From contig JAIDPG010000370.1 in NCBI GenBank assembly GCA_029062865.1, forward strand, positions 1 through 23,532: a stretch of 23,532 bases of DNA, read 5' to 3'. The notes under the pieces were generated by a model, which saw only the letters and a program-made list of their open reading frames with translations, ran no database searches and had not been told where the DNA came from. Shown here one piece after another: positions 1-7,678 of the stretch. Origin of the DNA: Oscillospiraceae bacterium (GTDB lineage: Bacteria; Bacillota; Clostridia; Oscillospirales; Ruminococcaceae). The number at the start of each line of letters is the position of its first letter. The stretch's first letter is position 1. The translations under genes were made by a program, and so were the position numbers.

Positions 1-1
1 G

Positions 2-2134
2 ACCTGCGACGTGCATTTCAAAGACCCCGAGGACGGAGTGTATCGAAAAATTCTCCAAGCGGGGCAGGGCTATAAGGACGCGGACAATCAAGCGCCGTTG
101 TTTTTCCGTACGACCGATGAAATGCTTGAGGAGTTCAAGTATCTCGGCGAGGAGAAGGCGTTTGAAGTGGTTGTTACAAACACAAACGCTATCGCGGATA
201 TGATAGACAGCAACAAAGATTTGCGTCCTATTCCGAAGGGGACGTTCACCCCGTCGCTGCCCGGCGCGGAGGAGGAGCTTCAAAAGCTTTGCTGGGACAG
301 AGCAATGGCTTGGTACGGCTATCAAGACAAAATCCCGGAGCTTGTTGAGGCGCGACTGAAAAAAGAGCTTGACGCGATCATAAAATACGGTTTCTCTGTG
401 CTTTATATGATAGCGCAGAAGCTGGTAAAATTCTCGGAGGACAACGGGTATCTTGTGGGCTCGCGAGGGTCGGTCGGCTCGTCGTTTGTAGCTATTATGT
501 CGGGAATTTCGGAGGTAAATCCCTTGCCGCCTCATTATCGTTGTCCGAAGTGCCGTTGGAACGAGTTCATCACGGACGGCTCCGTGGGCTCGGGATTTGA
601 TCTCCCGCCGAAGGCGTGCCCAGAGTGCGGCACAGATACTATCCGCGACGGACACGATATTCCGTTTGAAACGTTCCTCGGCTTTAAGGGCGACAAATCT
701 CCCGATATTGACCTTAACTTCTCCGGCGAGGTTCAGTCAAAGGTTCACAGATACACCGAGGAATTGTTCGGAAAGGATCACGTATTCAAAGCGGGAACTA
801 TTTCGGGCGTTCAGGATAAGACGGCATACGGCTTTGTAAAGAAATACTGCGAGGAGCGCGGCCTGGTGTACTCAAACGCCGAGATCGAGCGCCTTGCCAT
901 CGGATGCACGGGCGTAAAGCGCACGACATCCCAGCACCCCGGCGGAATGGTAGTTGTGCCGAACGACTATGAGGTTTACGACTTCACCCCCGTTCAGCAC
1001 CCCGCCGACAAGACCGAGGAGGACGTTATAACAACGCACTTCGACTTCCACGCGCTTCACGATACGATTTTGAAGCTGGACGAGCTCGGGCACGATGTTC
1101 CGACGCTTTACAAGCATCTCGAAAATATGACGGGCATTAAAATCGCGGACGTTCCGACGTCCGATCCGCAGGTGTATAAGCTCTACACGTCAACGGAGCC
1201 GATAGGACTTACTAAGGACGACATCGGCGTTCCGTGCGGCACGTGGGGAATTCCCGAGTCGGGCACGGAATTCGGTATGCAGATGCTTATCGATGCGCAG
1301 CCGAAAAACTTTTCCGATTTATTGCAGATCTCGGGATTGTCTCACGGCACGGACGTATGGCTTGGCAACGCGAAGGACCTTATCCTGAACGGAACGTGTA
1401 CTATCAGCGATGTTATCGGAACTCGTGACAGCATTATGGTTTACCTTATGCACAAGGGTCTCGACCCGTCAATGGCGTTTAACATTATGGAGATAACGCG
1501 AAAGGGCAACGCAAAAAAGAAGTTCACCGATGAGATATACGCGGCAATGAGGGAGCACGACGTGCCCGAATGGTATATCGAAAGCTGCTTGAAAATCAAG
1601 TATATGTTCCCGAAGGCGCACGCGGCGGCTTATGTTATGGCGGCTGTAAAGCTCGCGTGGTTCAAGATCTATCACCCCGCGGAATTCTACGCCGCGACGC
1701 TTATCAAGCACACCGATAATCTCGAGGCTGAAACGATACTAAAGGGCAAAGCGGCGATAAAGCAGCGCATTACGGATCTTAAAGCTATCCCCAAGCCGAC
1801 GGCGAAGGAGGAGGGTAAAATCGAAGCGCTTCAGCTCGCGCTGGAGCTCACCTGCCGCGGCATCGAACTCCTCCCCGTAGACGCGCGAAAGTCAAAGGCA
1901 ACGGCATACAGCGTTGAGGACGGAAAGATCCGCCTGCCGCTGGTTATCGTCCAGGGCTGCGGAGAAAGCGCGGCAATTCGGCTGAAACAAGCAATAGAGT
2001 CCGACGACGATCTCAGCATCGACGAGATACAGCAGATAAGCGGCGTAAACGGCTCTGTTATCGAAAAGCTGAAGGATATGGGCGTTTTCGCGGGCTTCCA
2101 CCAGTCGGCGCAGTATTCGCTGTTTGATTTATAA
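2..2134 (+). CDS. polC: DNA polymerase III alpha subunit, PolC type (C-terminal part, 5' end outside window)
   Basis: This is the replicative polymerase of low-GC Gram-positive bacteria. The reading frame is open from base 2, so the N-terminal domain, OB fold, exonuclease and most of the PHP domain lie upstream of the window. What is visible is about 710 residues, roughly half of a usual PolC of about 1,430. It opens with the end of the PHP region (TCDVHFKDPEDGVYRKIL) and continues into the polymerase domain. The motif GSRGSVGSS is followed by a four-cysteine zinc module (CPKC at about 542-553 and CPEC at about 616-627), typical of PolC and absent from DnaE. The palm acidic motif PDIDLNFSGE is encoded at about 701-730, and HPGGMVVVP follows. 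The C-terminus ends in SQYSLFDL, like other PolC proteins. No frameshift is visible. The GTG at base 11 is an internal codon, not the start. Confidence 0.97.
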   Translation, partial: TCDVHFKDPEDGVYRKILQAGQGYKDADNQAPLFFRTTDEMLEEFKYLGEEKAFEVVVTNTNAIADMIDSNKDLRPIPKGTFTPSLPGAEEELQKLCWDRAMAWYGYQDKIPELVEARLKKELDAIIKYGFSVLYMIAQKLVKFSEDNGYLVGSRGSVGSSFVAIMSGISEVNPLPPHYRCPKCRWNEFITDGSVGSGFDLPPKACPECGTDTIRDGHDIPFETFLGFKGDKSPDIDLNFSGEVQSKVHRYTEELFGKDHVFKAGTISGVQDKTAYGFVKKYCEERGLVYSNAEIERLAIGCTGVKRTTSQHPGGMVVVPNDYEVYDFTPVQHPADKTEEDVITTHFDFHALHDTILKLDELGHDVPTLYKHLENMTGIKIADVPTSDPQVYKLYTSTEPIGLTKDDIGVPCGTWGIPESGTEFGMQMLIDAQPKNFSDLLQISGLSHGTDVWLGNAKDLILNGTCTISDVIGTRDSIMVYLMHKGLDPSMAFNIMEITRKGNAKKKFTDEIYAAMREHDVPEWYIESCLKIKYMFPKAHAAAYVMAAVKLAWFKIYHPAEFYAATLIKHTDNLEAETILKGKAAIKQRITDLKAIPKPTAKEEGKIEALQLALELTCRGIELLPVDARKSKATAYSVEDGKIRLPLVIVQGCGESAAIRLKQAIESDDDLSIDEIQQISGVNGSVIEKLKDMGVFAGFHQSAQYSLFDL

Positions 2135-2210
2135 GCAGCGGAAAAATCAACAATTAGATTATATATTAGTGGAATAACAATGTTGATTTCGCCGATTTTT
2201 TATGATAAAC

Positions 2211-2239
2211 TTGACATACAAGCGGTTTTGTGATACTAT
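2211..2239 (+). promoter_or_regulatory. Sigma-A promoter of the his operon
   Basis: A perfect -35 TTGACA (2211-2216) and a -10 TACTAT (2234-2239) are separated by 17 bases. Transcription would start near 2246, leaving a leader of about 140 bases before hisZ. It is the only strong promoter in the 250-base gap after polC, so it probably drives hisZ and the co-oriented genes behind it. Confidence 0.8.
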
Positions 2240-2260
2240 AGTATAGTAATATGCTATCAC
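2230..2260 (+). promoter_or_regulatory. Candidate operator: dyad over the his -10 and start site
   Basis: Two nested symmetries cover the -10 and probable start site. The first is a perfect 12-base palindrome ATACTATAGTAT (2233-2244). The second is a wider imperfect dyad with arms GTGATA (2230-2235) and TATCAC (2255-2260) centred at 2245. A repressor bound here would block RNA polymerase. TrpR-family regulators called HisR/YerC have been predicted to control his genes in Gram-positives; assigning this site to one is inference, and AT-rich promoter DNA also gives chance palindromes. Confidence 0.4.
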
Positions 2261-2310
2261 ATTACCACATTAGCAAGTTAAAGCGAAATGAATAAAAGTT
2301 AAGCATAATT

Positions 2311-2343
2311 GCGGTTTTCCCCGCCGTAGGTGGGGAAAACCGC
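2311..2343. repeat. GC-clamped triloop hairpin, copy A (hisZ leader)
   Basis: The left arm GCGGTTTTCCCCGCC and the right arm GGTGGGGAAAACCGC can pair over 15 positions with one G-U, closing a GTA triloop. No U tract follows (AAAAAG instead), so it is not a standard intrinsic terminator. It lies between the his promoter and hisZ and would be in the transcript leader. It shares its CCCCGCC / GGCGGGG core and three-base loop with hairpins at 10537, 18763 and 23487. The rest of the 251-base polC-hisZ gap holds only the promoter and operator. Confidence 0.75.
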
Positions 2344-2385
2344 AAAAAGTCCAAAATGCGAACAAAATGAAAGGAAACGGAAACA

Positions 2386-3582
2386 TTGAGAACTAATGAT
2401 CTTCTAACTCCCGAGGGAACGCGGGATCTGCTATTTGAGGAATGCGCGGCAAAGCGCGAGATCTCGGAGCGCGTCACGGATATTTTCAAGAGCTACGGCT
2501 ATTCCGAGGTGATAACGCCGGGGCTGGAGTTTTTCGACGTGTTCAACGGAAAAACGCCGTATTTCCCGCAGGAGAATATGTACAAGCTCGTTGACGGGAA
2601 GAACCGCCTTATGGTGCTCCGCCCGGACAACACAATGCCTATAGCGAGAGTTGCGGCAACACGGCTCCGCGGTGAGGAGCTGCCGTTAAAGCTGTTCTAC
2701 GACCAGAATATTTTTCTTGTAAATCCCAAGGACAGCGGGCGTGACGACGAAATTGCCCAAAGCGGCATTGAGATAATCGGCGGAAACAGCGAAGCCGCGG
2801 ACTATGAGGCGCTTGTGCTTGCCGCGAAGGCTCTTGCGGCTTGCGACGAGGATTACAGGCTCGAAATAGGCGACAGCGGCATTTTCCGCGAGCTTATAGC
2901 AAGCTGCGATTTTGACGAGCAGTTTGTGGAAAATATTCACGGTTGGATTGAGACCAAGGACTATCCGATGCTGGACAGCGCCCTGATGGACGCGGACAAG
3001 CCCGCCGAAAAGGCGCTTAAGGCGCTCCCGAGGCTGTTCGGCGGCATGGAAGTATTTGACAAGGCACGCGAATTTCTTAAGGGAGAGGTTCTCGAGGCAA
3101 AGCTCGTAAGGCAGGAAAAGCTCTGCAAGGAGCTATCCGAAATAATTCCCGCAGAAAAGATCCGCGTGGATCTGGGGCTTGTTCACAAGAGAAACTACTA
3201 CACGGGGCTGATGTTCCGCGGCTATGTCGAGGGCTACGGTCAGCCCGCGCTTTCGGGCGGGCGTTACGACACGCTTCTCGGCGATTTTGGTAGGGAAGCG
3301 GGCGCGGTAGGGTTCGCGGTGAACGTCGAGGCGGCTGCTAAGGTTTTCCTGCGGAAAGCGAAAACTCAATTGTTAAAAAAAGTTGACGTGCTTGTTTTCG
3401 GAGAAGCGGGCGCGGAAATCGCGGCTTTAAAGCATTGCGAAAAGCTTATCTCCGACGGGAGATCCGTTTACAATTTCCTCGGCGAGTGTCCGAAATGCGC
3501 GGCAAAATACGCCAAGGCGCACGGAATTTCCCGAATTGATTTTGTAAAAGCAGACGGCGCAATAACGTCCGAGGAGGTGTGA
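2386..3582 (+). CDS. hisZ: ATP phosphoribosyltransferase regulatory subunit HisZ
   Basis: HisZ is a catalytically inactive relative of histidyl-tRNA synthetase. It joins short-form HisG to make the active, histidine-inhibited ATP phosphoribosyltransferase, the first step of histidine synthesis. The 398 residues show the class II synthetase fold: PEGTRDLLFEE at the N-terminus, the motif 2 region RPDNTMPIARVAATRL (about 79-94), GRDDEIAQSGIEIIG, and LSGGRYDTLLGDF (about 289-301). It lacks a clear HisS-type anticodon-binding domain, and the neighbouring HisG is the short form, so HisZ is preferred over HisS. The start is TTG, preceded by AAAGGAAACGG at a good distance; no ATG lies nearby in frame. 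It is the first gene of the his operon, with a 3-base gap to hisG. Confidence 0.93.
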   Translation: MRTNDLLTPEGTRDLLFEECAAKREISERVTDIFKSYGYSEVITPGLEFFDVFNGKTPYFPQENMYKLVDGKNRLMVLRPDNTMPIARVAATRLRGEELPLKLFYDQNIFLVNPKDSGRDDEIAQSGIEIIGGNSEAADYEALVLAAKALAACDEDYRLEIGDSGIFRELIASCDFDEQFVENIHGWIETKDYPMLDSALMDADKPAEKALKALPRLFGGMEVFDKAREFLKGEVLEAKLVRQEKLCKELSEIIPAEKIRVDLGLVHKRNYYTGLMFRGYVEGYGQPALSGGRYDTLLGDFGREAGAVGFAVNVEAAAKVFLRKAKTQLLKKVDVLVFGEAGAEIAALKHCEKLISDGRSVYNFLGECPKCAAKYAKAHGISRIDFVKADGAITSEEV

Positions 3583-3585
3583 GCA

Positions 3586-4224
3586 ATGGAAAACAGAAAG
3601 GTAAGAATTGCTCTCACCAAGGGGCGCATCGAGGACAAGGCGGTCGAGCTGCTTGAAAGGATAGGCTACGATGTTTTCGAGCTCCGCAACAAGGGCAGGA
3701 AGCTGATTTTGTCTATTCCCGGCGAGGACATTGAAGTGGTTCTCGCAAAGGCGGCGGACGTTATTACTTATGTTGAGCACGGCGTGTGCGATCTGGGAGT
3801 TGTCGGCAAGGACACGATTATGGAGCACGGCGGGCGCTTTTTCGAGGTACTTGATCTGGGCTTCGGGAAGTGCAAATTCGCGCTTGCCGTCAAGAAGGGC
3901 AATAATTTTTACGACGGCTATGGCGTGAAAACCGTCGCGACAAAATACCCCGAGGTCACAAGAAATTTCTTTGAGTCAAAGGGCATTGACGTTGATATTG
4001 TAAAAATCGAAGGCTCGGTGGAACTCGCTCCGCTGGTCGGGCTTTCGGACGGAATTGTCGATATCGTTGAAACGGGAACGACGCTCAAGGAAAACGGCTT
4101 GGAGGTTTTCGAGGACGTTGCGCCCATTTCGGCGCGGCTCATCGTCAATACCGTAAGCATGAAGCTCAAGCAGGAGCGCGTTACCGAAATCGTTAAGCTA
4201 ATAACTGCACAGCTTCCGCAATAG
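3586..4224 (+). CDS. hisG: ATP phosphoribosyltransferase catalytic subunit, short form
   Basis: HisG condenses ATP with PRPP to give N1-(5-phosphoribosyl)-ATP, the committed step of histidine synthesis. At 212 residues it is the short form, which lacks the C-terminal regulatory ACT-like domain and depends on HisZ, encoded immediately upstream. The N-terminus RIALTKGRIEDKAVELLERI and the PRPP-binding loop DIVETGTTLKENGL (about 158-171) are typical. The ribosome binding site GAGGAGG lies in the last codons of hisZ and the ATG follows 3 bases after the hisZ stop, so translation is probably coupled. The last codons (QLPQ) form the left arm of a folding element that fills the gap to hisD. Confidence 0.96.
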   Translation: MENRKVRIALTKGRIEDKAVELLERIGYDVFELRNKGRKLILSIPGEDIEVVLAKAADVITYVEHGVCDLGVVGKDTIMEHGGRFFEVLDLGFGKCKFALAVKKGNNFYDGYGVKTVATKYPEVTRNFFESKGIDVDIVKIEGSVELAPLVGLSDGIVDIVETGTTLKENGLEVFEDVAPISARLIVNTVSMKLKQERVTEIVKLITAQLPQ

Positions 4225-4306
4225 CCGGTGCTGTGCAGCGAAGCTGAACAGCACCGGCGTGCTAGGCAAACCGCGCAGCGGTTTGCCGGTGCGGAAGCTG
4301 CAAGTT
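4203..4306. repeat. Compact two-hairpin palindromic element between hisG and hisD
   Basis: Three nested inverted repeats fill this gap. Hairpin 1 (4224-4258) pairs GCCGGTGCTGT with ACAGCACCGGC, then continues after one G-A mismatch as CAGC-GAA-GCTG. Hairpin 2 (4265-4287) pairs GGCAAACCGC with GCGGTTTGCC around a GCA loop. An outer stem pairs CAGCTTCCGCA (4210-4220, inside the hisG 3' end) with TGCGGAAGCTG (4290-4300), with a further AACT/AGTT (4203-4206, 4303-4306). The whole forms a three-way junction about 100 bases long. There is no U tract, so it is not an obvious terminator; a mobile palindromic unit or an RNA processing/stability element fits better. Confidence 0.75.
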
Positions 4307-4325
4307 GAAATAAGGAGAATTTGAA

Positions 4326-5621
4326 ATGATAAAGATAATTAAAGCAAACGGCGACGAGAAGAAATTCCTCGCCGAGGTTGAAAAGAGAGCCGGCGAGGTA
4401 AACGCCGAGGTCGAAAAGACCGTCAAGGCTATTCTTGATGACGTTAAGCAGAACGGCGACAAAGCCGTTAAGGAATACACCGCGAAGTTCGACTGCCCGA
4501 ACGCGCAGTATTACCGCGTTCCCGACGAGGCAATTCAGGACGCGCTCACCGAGGCGAACGAGAAGTCGCCCGATTTTGTGGAGGCGATGCTGAATGCGGT
4601 AGAGAACATCACGGCGTTCCACACCCGCCAGAAGCGCGAGGGCTTTGCCGTAACCGAGGAAAACGGCGTTATCTTGGGGCAGCGCGTGCGCGGGCTGGAT
4701 AAGGTGGGGCTTTACGTTCCCGGCGGCACGGCGGCATATCCGTCGTCCGTGTTGATGAACGCCATTCCCGCGAAGATCGCGGGTGTAAAAGAGGTCGTTA
4801 TGGTAACGCCGCCGCTGAAGGACGGCTCGGTGAACAAGGACATACTCGTAGCGGCGGCGCTTTGCGGAGTTGACAGCATTTATCTCGCGGGTGGCGCGCA
4901 GGCAATAGCGGCGCTGGCTTTCGGCACGGAGGAGCTCCCGCGCGGTTCTAAAATCGTCGGACCGGGCAATATCTTTGTCGCGACCGCGAAGAAGCTCGTT
5001 TACGGCACGGTTGACATTGATATGGTCGCGGGACCGAGTGAAATTCTTGTAATTTCCGACGAGACCGCCGACCCGAAATATCTAGCCGCGGACTTGATGT
5101 CGCAGGCGGAGCATGACAAGCTGGCTTCGGCTATCATGGTGACGACAAGCATGGAAGTCGCGGAGAAAACGCAAGCTGAGATCGAGCGCCAGAAGGCGGC
5201 TCTCTCGCGCCGTGAAATAATCGACGCGTCGCTTGATAACTATGGCGGCATAATCGTCTGCGATGATATGGACTACGCGATCGAAATAGCGAACACGATA
5301 GCTCCCGAGCACTGCGAGGTCGTCGCGGAAAATCCGCTTGAATATATCGGAAAGCTCGACAATGTGGGCTCGCTGTTCCTTGGCGCGTATTCTCCGGAGC
5401 CGCTTGGCGACTACTACGCGGGACCCAACCACGTTCTCCCGACAAGCGGCACGGCGCGGTTTTATTCGCCGCTCGGAGTTGACAGCTTTATCAAGCGTTC
5501 GAGCTACATTTACTACACAAAGGACGCGCTTCTTGACGCGGCGGACGATATTATTCTGATTGCCGAGCGCGAGCAGCTTACGGCGCACGCTAATTCCATA
5601 AAGGTGCGCAAGGAGGGTTAA
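4326..5621 (+). CDS. hisD: Histidinol dehydrogenase
   Basis: HisD catalyses the last two steps of histidine synthesis, oxidising L-histidinol to histidine with two NAD+. The 431 residues match the family length. Characteristic stretches are VGLYVPGGTAAYPSSVLMN (about 128-146), GPGNIFVATAKKLVYG, the block VDIDMVAGPSEILVISD, the zinc-site stretch LMSQAEHD (about 257-264, supplying Gln and His ligands), and GPNHVLPTSGTARFYSPLG near the C-terminus. The ATG is preceded by TAAGGAG 9 bases upstream. It lies 101 bases after hisG, behind the palindromic element, and is followed after 3 bases by a small membrane-protein gene. Confidence 0.97.
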   Translation: MIKIIKANGDEKKFLAEVEKRAGEVNAEVEKTVKAILDDVKQNGDKAVKEYTAKFDCPNAQYYRVPDEAIQDALTEANEKSPDFVEAMLNAVENITAFHTRQKREGFAVTEENGVILGQRVRGLDKVGLYVPGGTAAYPSSVLMNAIPAKIAGVKEVVMVTPPLKDGSVNKDILVAAALCGVDSIYLAGGAQAIAALAFGTEELPRGSKIVGPGNIFVATAKKLVYGTVDIDMVAGPSEILVISDETADPKYLAADLMSQAEHDKLASAIMVTTSMEVAEKTQAEIERQKAALSRREIIDASLDNYGGIIVCDDMDYAIEIANTIAPEHCEVVAENPLEYIGKLDNVGSLFLGAYSPEPLGDYYAGPNHVLPTSGTARFYSPLGVDSFIKRSSYIYYTKDALLDAADDIILIAEREQLTAHANSIKVRKEG

Positions 5622-5624
5622 ATT

Positions 5625-5954
5625 TTGGCAAAGTATAATCTTAATCAACTGAAAGCGGATGTTGGTTTACTGAGCCTTAAGGACTGCTCGGCGGAGGAAA
5701 ATCGAAAGTTCGCGGAGATGATGAAAAACGGCGAATCGCTCCCCGACGATATTTATGCGACAGAGAATATGGACGCGAAAGGCAACAGAGCTTTCTGCCG
5801 CGGGACTTTAAACGCAACACCCGACAATGAACAGCTTTTTGTCCTGATGAGAATTTCAAAAGATCTGCACTTCATAACGGTTCTTATCCAAGTGCTTTTG
5901 GTGCTTGGGGTTTTGGGATTTGTGGCGGCGTTGATATTCGGGCAAATGGGGTAA
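5625..5954 (+). CDS. Small C-tail-anchored membrane protein of unknown function
   Basis: I do not recognise this 109-residue protein. The first 80 residues are hydrophilic with no signal peptide. One strongly hydrophobic segment near the C-terminus (about 83-105, FITVLIQVLLVLGVLGFVAA) is followed by only a few residues, as in a tail-anchored protein with its soluble part in the cytoplasm. The start is TTG, chosen because AGGAGGG lies 7 bases upstream (5611-5617) and no ATG is available. It starts 3 bases after hisD and is followed after 10 bases by another unknown gene, so it is very likely co-transcribed with the his genes. A link to histidine metabolism is not shown. Confidence 0.75.
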   Translation: MAKYNLNQLKADVGLLSLKDCSAEENRKFAEMMKNGESLPDDIYATENMDAKGNRAFCRGTLNATPDNEQLFVLMRISKDLHFITVLIQVLLVLGVLGFVAALIFGQMG

Positions 5955-5964
5955 GGAGATAATA

Positions 5965-6642
5965 ATGGTTGAGATAATCTGCCGCGGCGGAAAATTCCTT
6001 GCCAAAGGCTCGTTTACTATGGGGCTTGCGGGCACTTATGTAAACGAAGCCTTTGAGGACGAAAGCATTACCGTTCACCCGACGCTTGACTATGTTCTCA
6101 AGGAGCTTGACAACGAGAATTCGTTCAGAATGAAGCCGCTTTTTCCGTACTTAAAGGACAAGCCGCGCGACGGAAACTCGATAGCCAATGGGCTTGCGGA
6201 ATACTACAATCAAAAGGAAAAGGAAGCTGCCGAGCACGTTAAAGAGATCAACGACAACCTGCTGTTTCATCTGTTCTGGAATTTAGAGGCTTGCGGCTTT
6301 GAGTTCAGGGAGATAGAGGAAGCAGTCGCAGAGGGGTTTGACACGGAAGACCTTGACGATGATCCTTATGTCAACAGCAAGGTGTTCGATTTCAGCGATT
6401 ATTTTGACGAGCGCCCGAACAACGGCACCCGGGAGCGCGTGGATTTTGAGGCGAAGCTCCGCGAGTGGTTTCCGATGTTCAACTTCGACGGCTTGTATCG
6501 GAGCATTGAGCAGGAGGGAATGACCCTCGACGGCAGGTTTATCTCGTTTCAGTTTTCCGACAAGTGGGGCGCGATGCTTTACGAGTGCGCATATGACAGG
6601 TTCGACGAGAATTTTACGTCGTGTGATTGGCACAACCATTAA
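5965..6642 (+). CDS. Protein of unknown function, acidic, soluble
   Basis: I do not recognise this 225-residue protein. It has no signal peptide or membrane segment, is acidic overall, and has a long charged middle (around 75-150) rich in Glu, Asp and Phe. It ends in a Cys-Asp-Trp-His-Asn-His tail. The ATG follows AAGGAG at a normal distance. It sits between the small membrane protein and the cytidine deaminase-like gene inside the his operon. Coding bias matches its neighbours, so it is a real gene. No catalytic motif is apparent. Confidence 0.75.
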   Translation: MVEIICRGGKFLAKGSFTMGLAGTYVNEAFEDESITVHPTLDYVLKELDNENSFRMKPLFPYLKDKPRDGNSIANGLAEYYNQKEKEAAEHVKEINDNLLFHLFWNLEACGFEFREIEEAVAEGFDTEDLDDDPYVNSKVFDFSDYFDERPNNGTRERVDFEAKLREWFPMFNFDGLYRSIEQEGMTLDGRFISFQFSDKWGAMLYECAYDRFDENFTSCDWHNH

Positions 6643-6693
6643 GGTTATTTTTGAACGTATAATTTATAGTGTGAAATCAGCGGGGCGAGAACA

Positions 6694-7086
6694 ATGGACA
6701 AGGTGTGGGAAGAGCTGTATAATGCGGCGAAAGCCGTGATAGCTCCCCGTAAAATATCGGAATATGTTACGGCGGGAGAGGTTTCGGCGGCGGTGCAGTC
6801 CAAATCGGGCAGGATATACACGGGTGTGTGCGTTGACGCCTGCTGCACGCTTGGTATCTGCGCGGAGCGAAACGCGATCTTCAATATGCTGACGAACGGC
6901 GAAAACGAGCTGCGCCGCGTGCTTTGCGTTATGAGCGACGGAAGAAACGGAGCGCCGTGCGGCGCGTGCAGGGAGCTTATGGTGCAGCTTATGCCCGACA
7001 GCTATAAGGACGTTGAGATAATGCTCGATTACGAGCAAGGAAAAATCGTTACGCTTGGGGAGCTCACTCCCGAGTGGTGGATATAA
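6694..7086 (+). CDS. cdd: Cytidine deaminase-like zinc hydrolase
   Basis: The protein belongs to the cytidine deaminase superfamily, which hydrolytically deaminates cytidine or related (deoxy)nucleosides. The 130 residues match the usual homotetrameric bacterial length. The zinc and catalytic motifs are both present: CAERNAIFNML (Cys ligand and catalytic Glu) and PCGACRELM (two Cys ligands). The first motif starts with Cys rather than His, as in tetrameric CDA and blasticidin-S deaminase-like enzymes. Similarity is sufficient for the superfamily but not to fix the substrate; a blasticidin deaminase-like role is possible. The ATG follows a weak purine-rich site (GGGGCGAG). hisB begins 10 bases downstream. 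Confidence 0.85.
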   Translation: MDKVWEELYNAAKAVIAPRKISEYVTAGEVSAAVQSKSGRIYTGVCVDACCTLGICAERNAIFNMLTNGENELRRVLCVMSDGRNGAPCGACRELMVQLMPDSYKDVEIMLDYEQGKIVTLGELTPEWWI

Positions 7087-7096
7087 GGAGAAAATT

Positions 7097-7678
7097 ATGG
7101 CAAGGACAGCAGAAATTTCACGCAGTACAAAGGAAACGGAAATTGCCGTAGAATTGAACCTTGACGGCGGCGAAGTCAACATAAAAACGGGGATAGGCTT
7201 CCTCGACCATATGCTTACGGCGCTCGGCGTTCACGGCGGGTTCGGGCTTGACGTGTTCTGTAAGGGCGATTTGTACGTTGACGGTCACCACACCACCGAG
7301 GACGTGGGAATAGTTCTCGGGCAGGCGTTCGCTAAGGCGCTTGGCGACAAGAGCGGAATTATGCGCTACGGCTCGGCGTTTATCCCGATGGACGAGAGCC
7401 TCGGGTTCTGCTCGCTCGACATCAGCGCGAGACCGTTTTTGGTGTTCAACGCGGAGTTTGAGAACGAAAGGGTGGGGGAGTTTGACACCTGCCTTACCGA
7501 GGAGTTTATGCGGGCGTTCGCGTTCAACGCGGGAATAACGCTTCATTTGCGCGTGGAGTACGGCTCGAACGATCACCACAAGATAGAGGCGCTGTTCAAG
7601 GCGCTCGCGTATGCTCTTAAAGCGGCGACCCGCCCGAATTCGAGCGGCGGCGCAATCTCTACAAAGGGCGCGCTGTAA
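7097..7678 (+). CDS. hisB: Imidazoleglycerol-phosphate dehydratase
   Basis: HisB dehydrates imidazole glycerol phosphate to imidazole acetol phosphate. This is the monofunctional form (193 residues), without the histidinol-phosphatase domain of enterobacteria. Both metal-binding motifs are intact: HHTTED (64-69) and DHHKIE (159-164). FLDHMLTALGVHGGF (35-49) is also typical. The frame can be opened from 7055 inside the preceding gene, but the ATG at 7097 has AAGGAG 7 bases upstream (7085-7090) and gives the standard N-terminus MARTAEISRSTKETEI, so I use it. The stop codon overlaps the start of the next gene (TAATG). Confidence 0.96.
   Translation: MARTAEISRSTKETEIAVELNLDGGEVNIKTGIGFLDHMLTALGVHGGFGLDVFCKGDLYVDGHHTTEDVGIVLGQAFAKALGDKSGIMRYGSAFIPMDESLGFCSLDISARPFLVFNAEFENERVGEFDTCLTEEFMRAFAFNAGITLHLRVEYGSNDHHKIEALFKALAYALKAATRPNSSGGAISTKGAL

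Noticed and set aside
2311..2343. Hairpin A as a terminator for polC or an attenuator.
   Set aside because: No U tract follows it on either strand.
2311..2350. GGTGG...ACCGC in the hisZ leader, resembling the T-box antiterminator sequence.
   Set aside because: The leader is only about 140 bases, too short for a T-box stem I with specifier loop, and the match is explained by hairpin A.
3918..4622. Open frame of 234 codons on the - strand across the hisG-hisD boundary.
   Set aside because: It runs opposite two well-identified genes and across the palindromic element, with no ribosome binding site or family match.
6658..6663. TATAAT before the cytidine deaminase-like gene as an internal promoter.
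   Set aside because: No -35 sequence lies at a workable distance, and the gap is only 51 bases within an operon.
7055..7096. Upstream extension of hisB giving 14 more residues.
   Set aside because: It lies inside the preceding gene, has no ribosome binding site, and the ATG at 7097 has AAGGAG and the standard HisB N-terminus.
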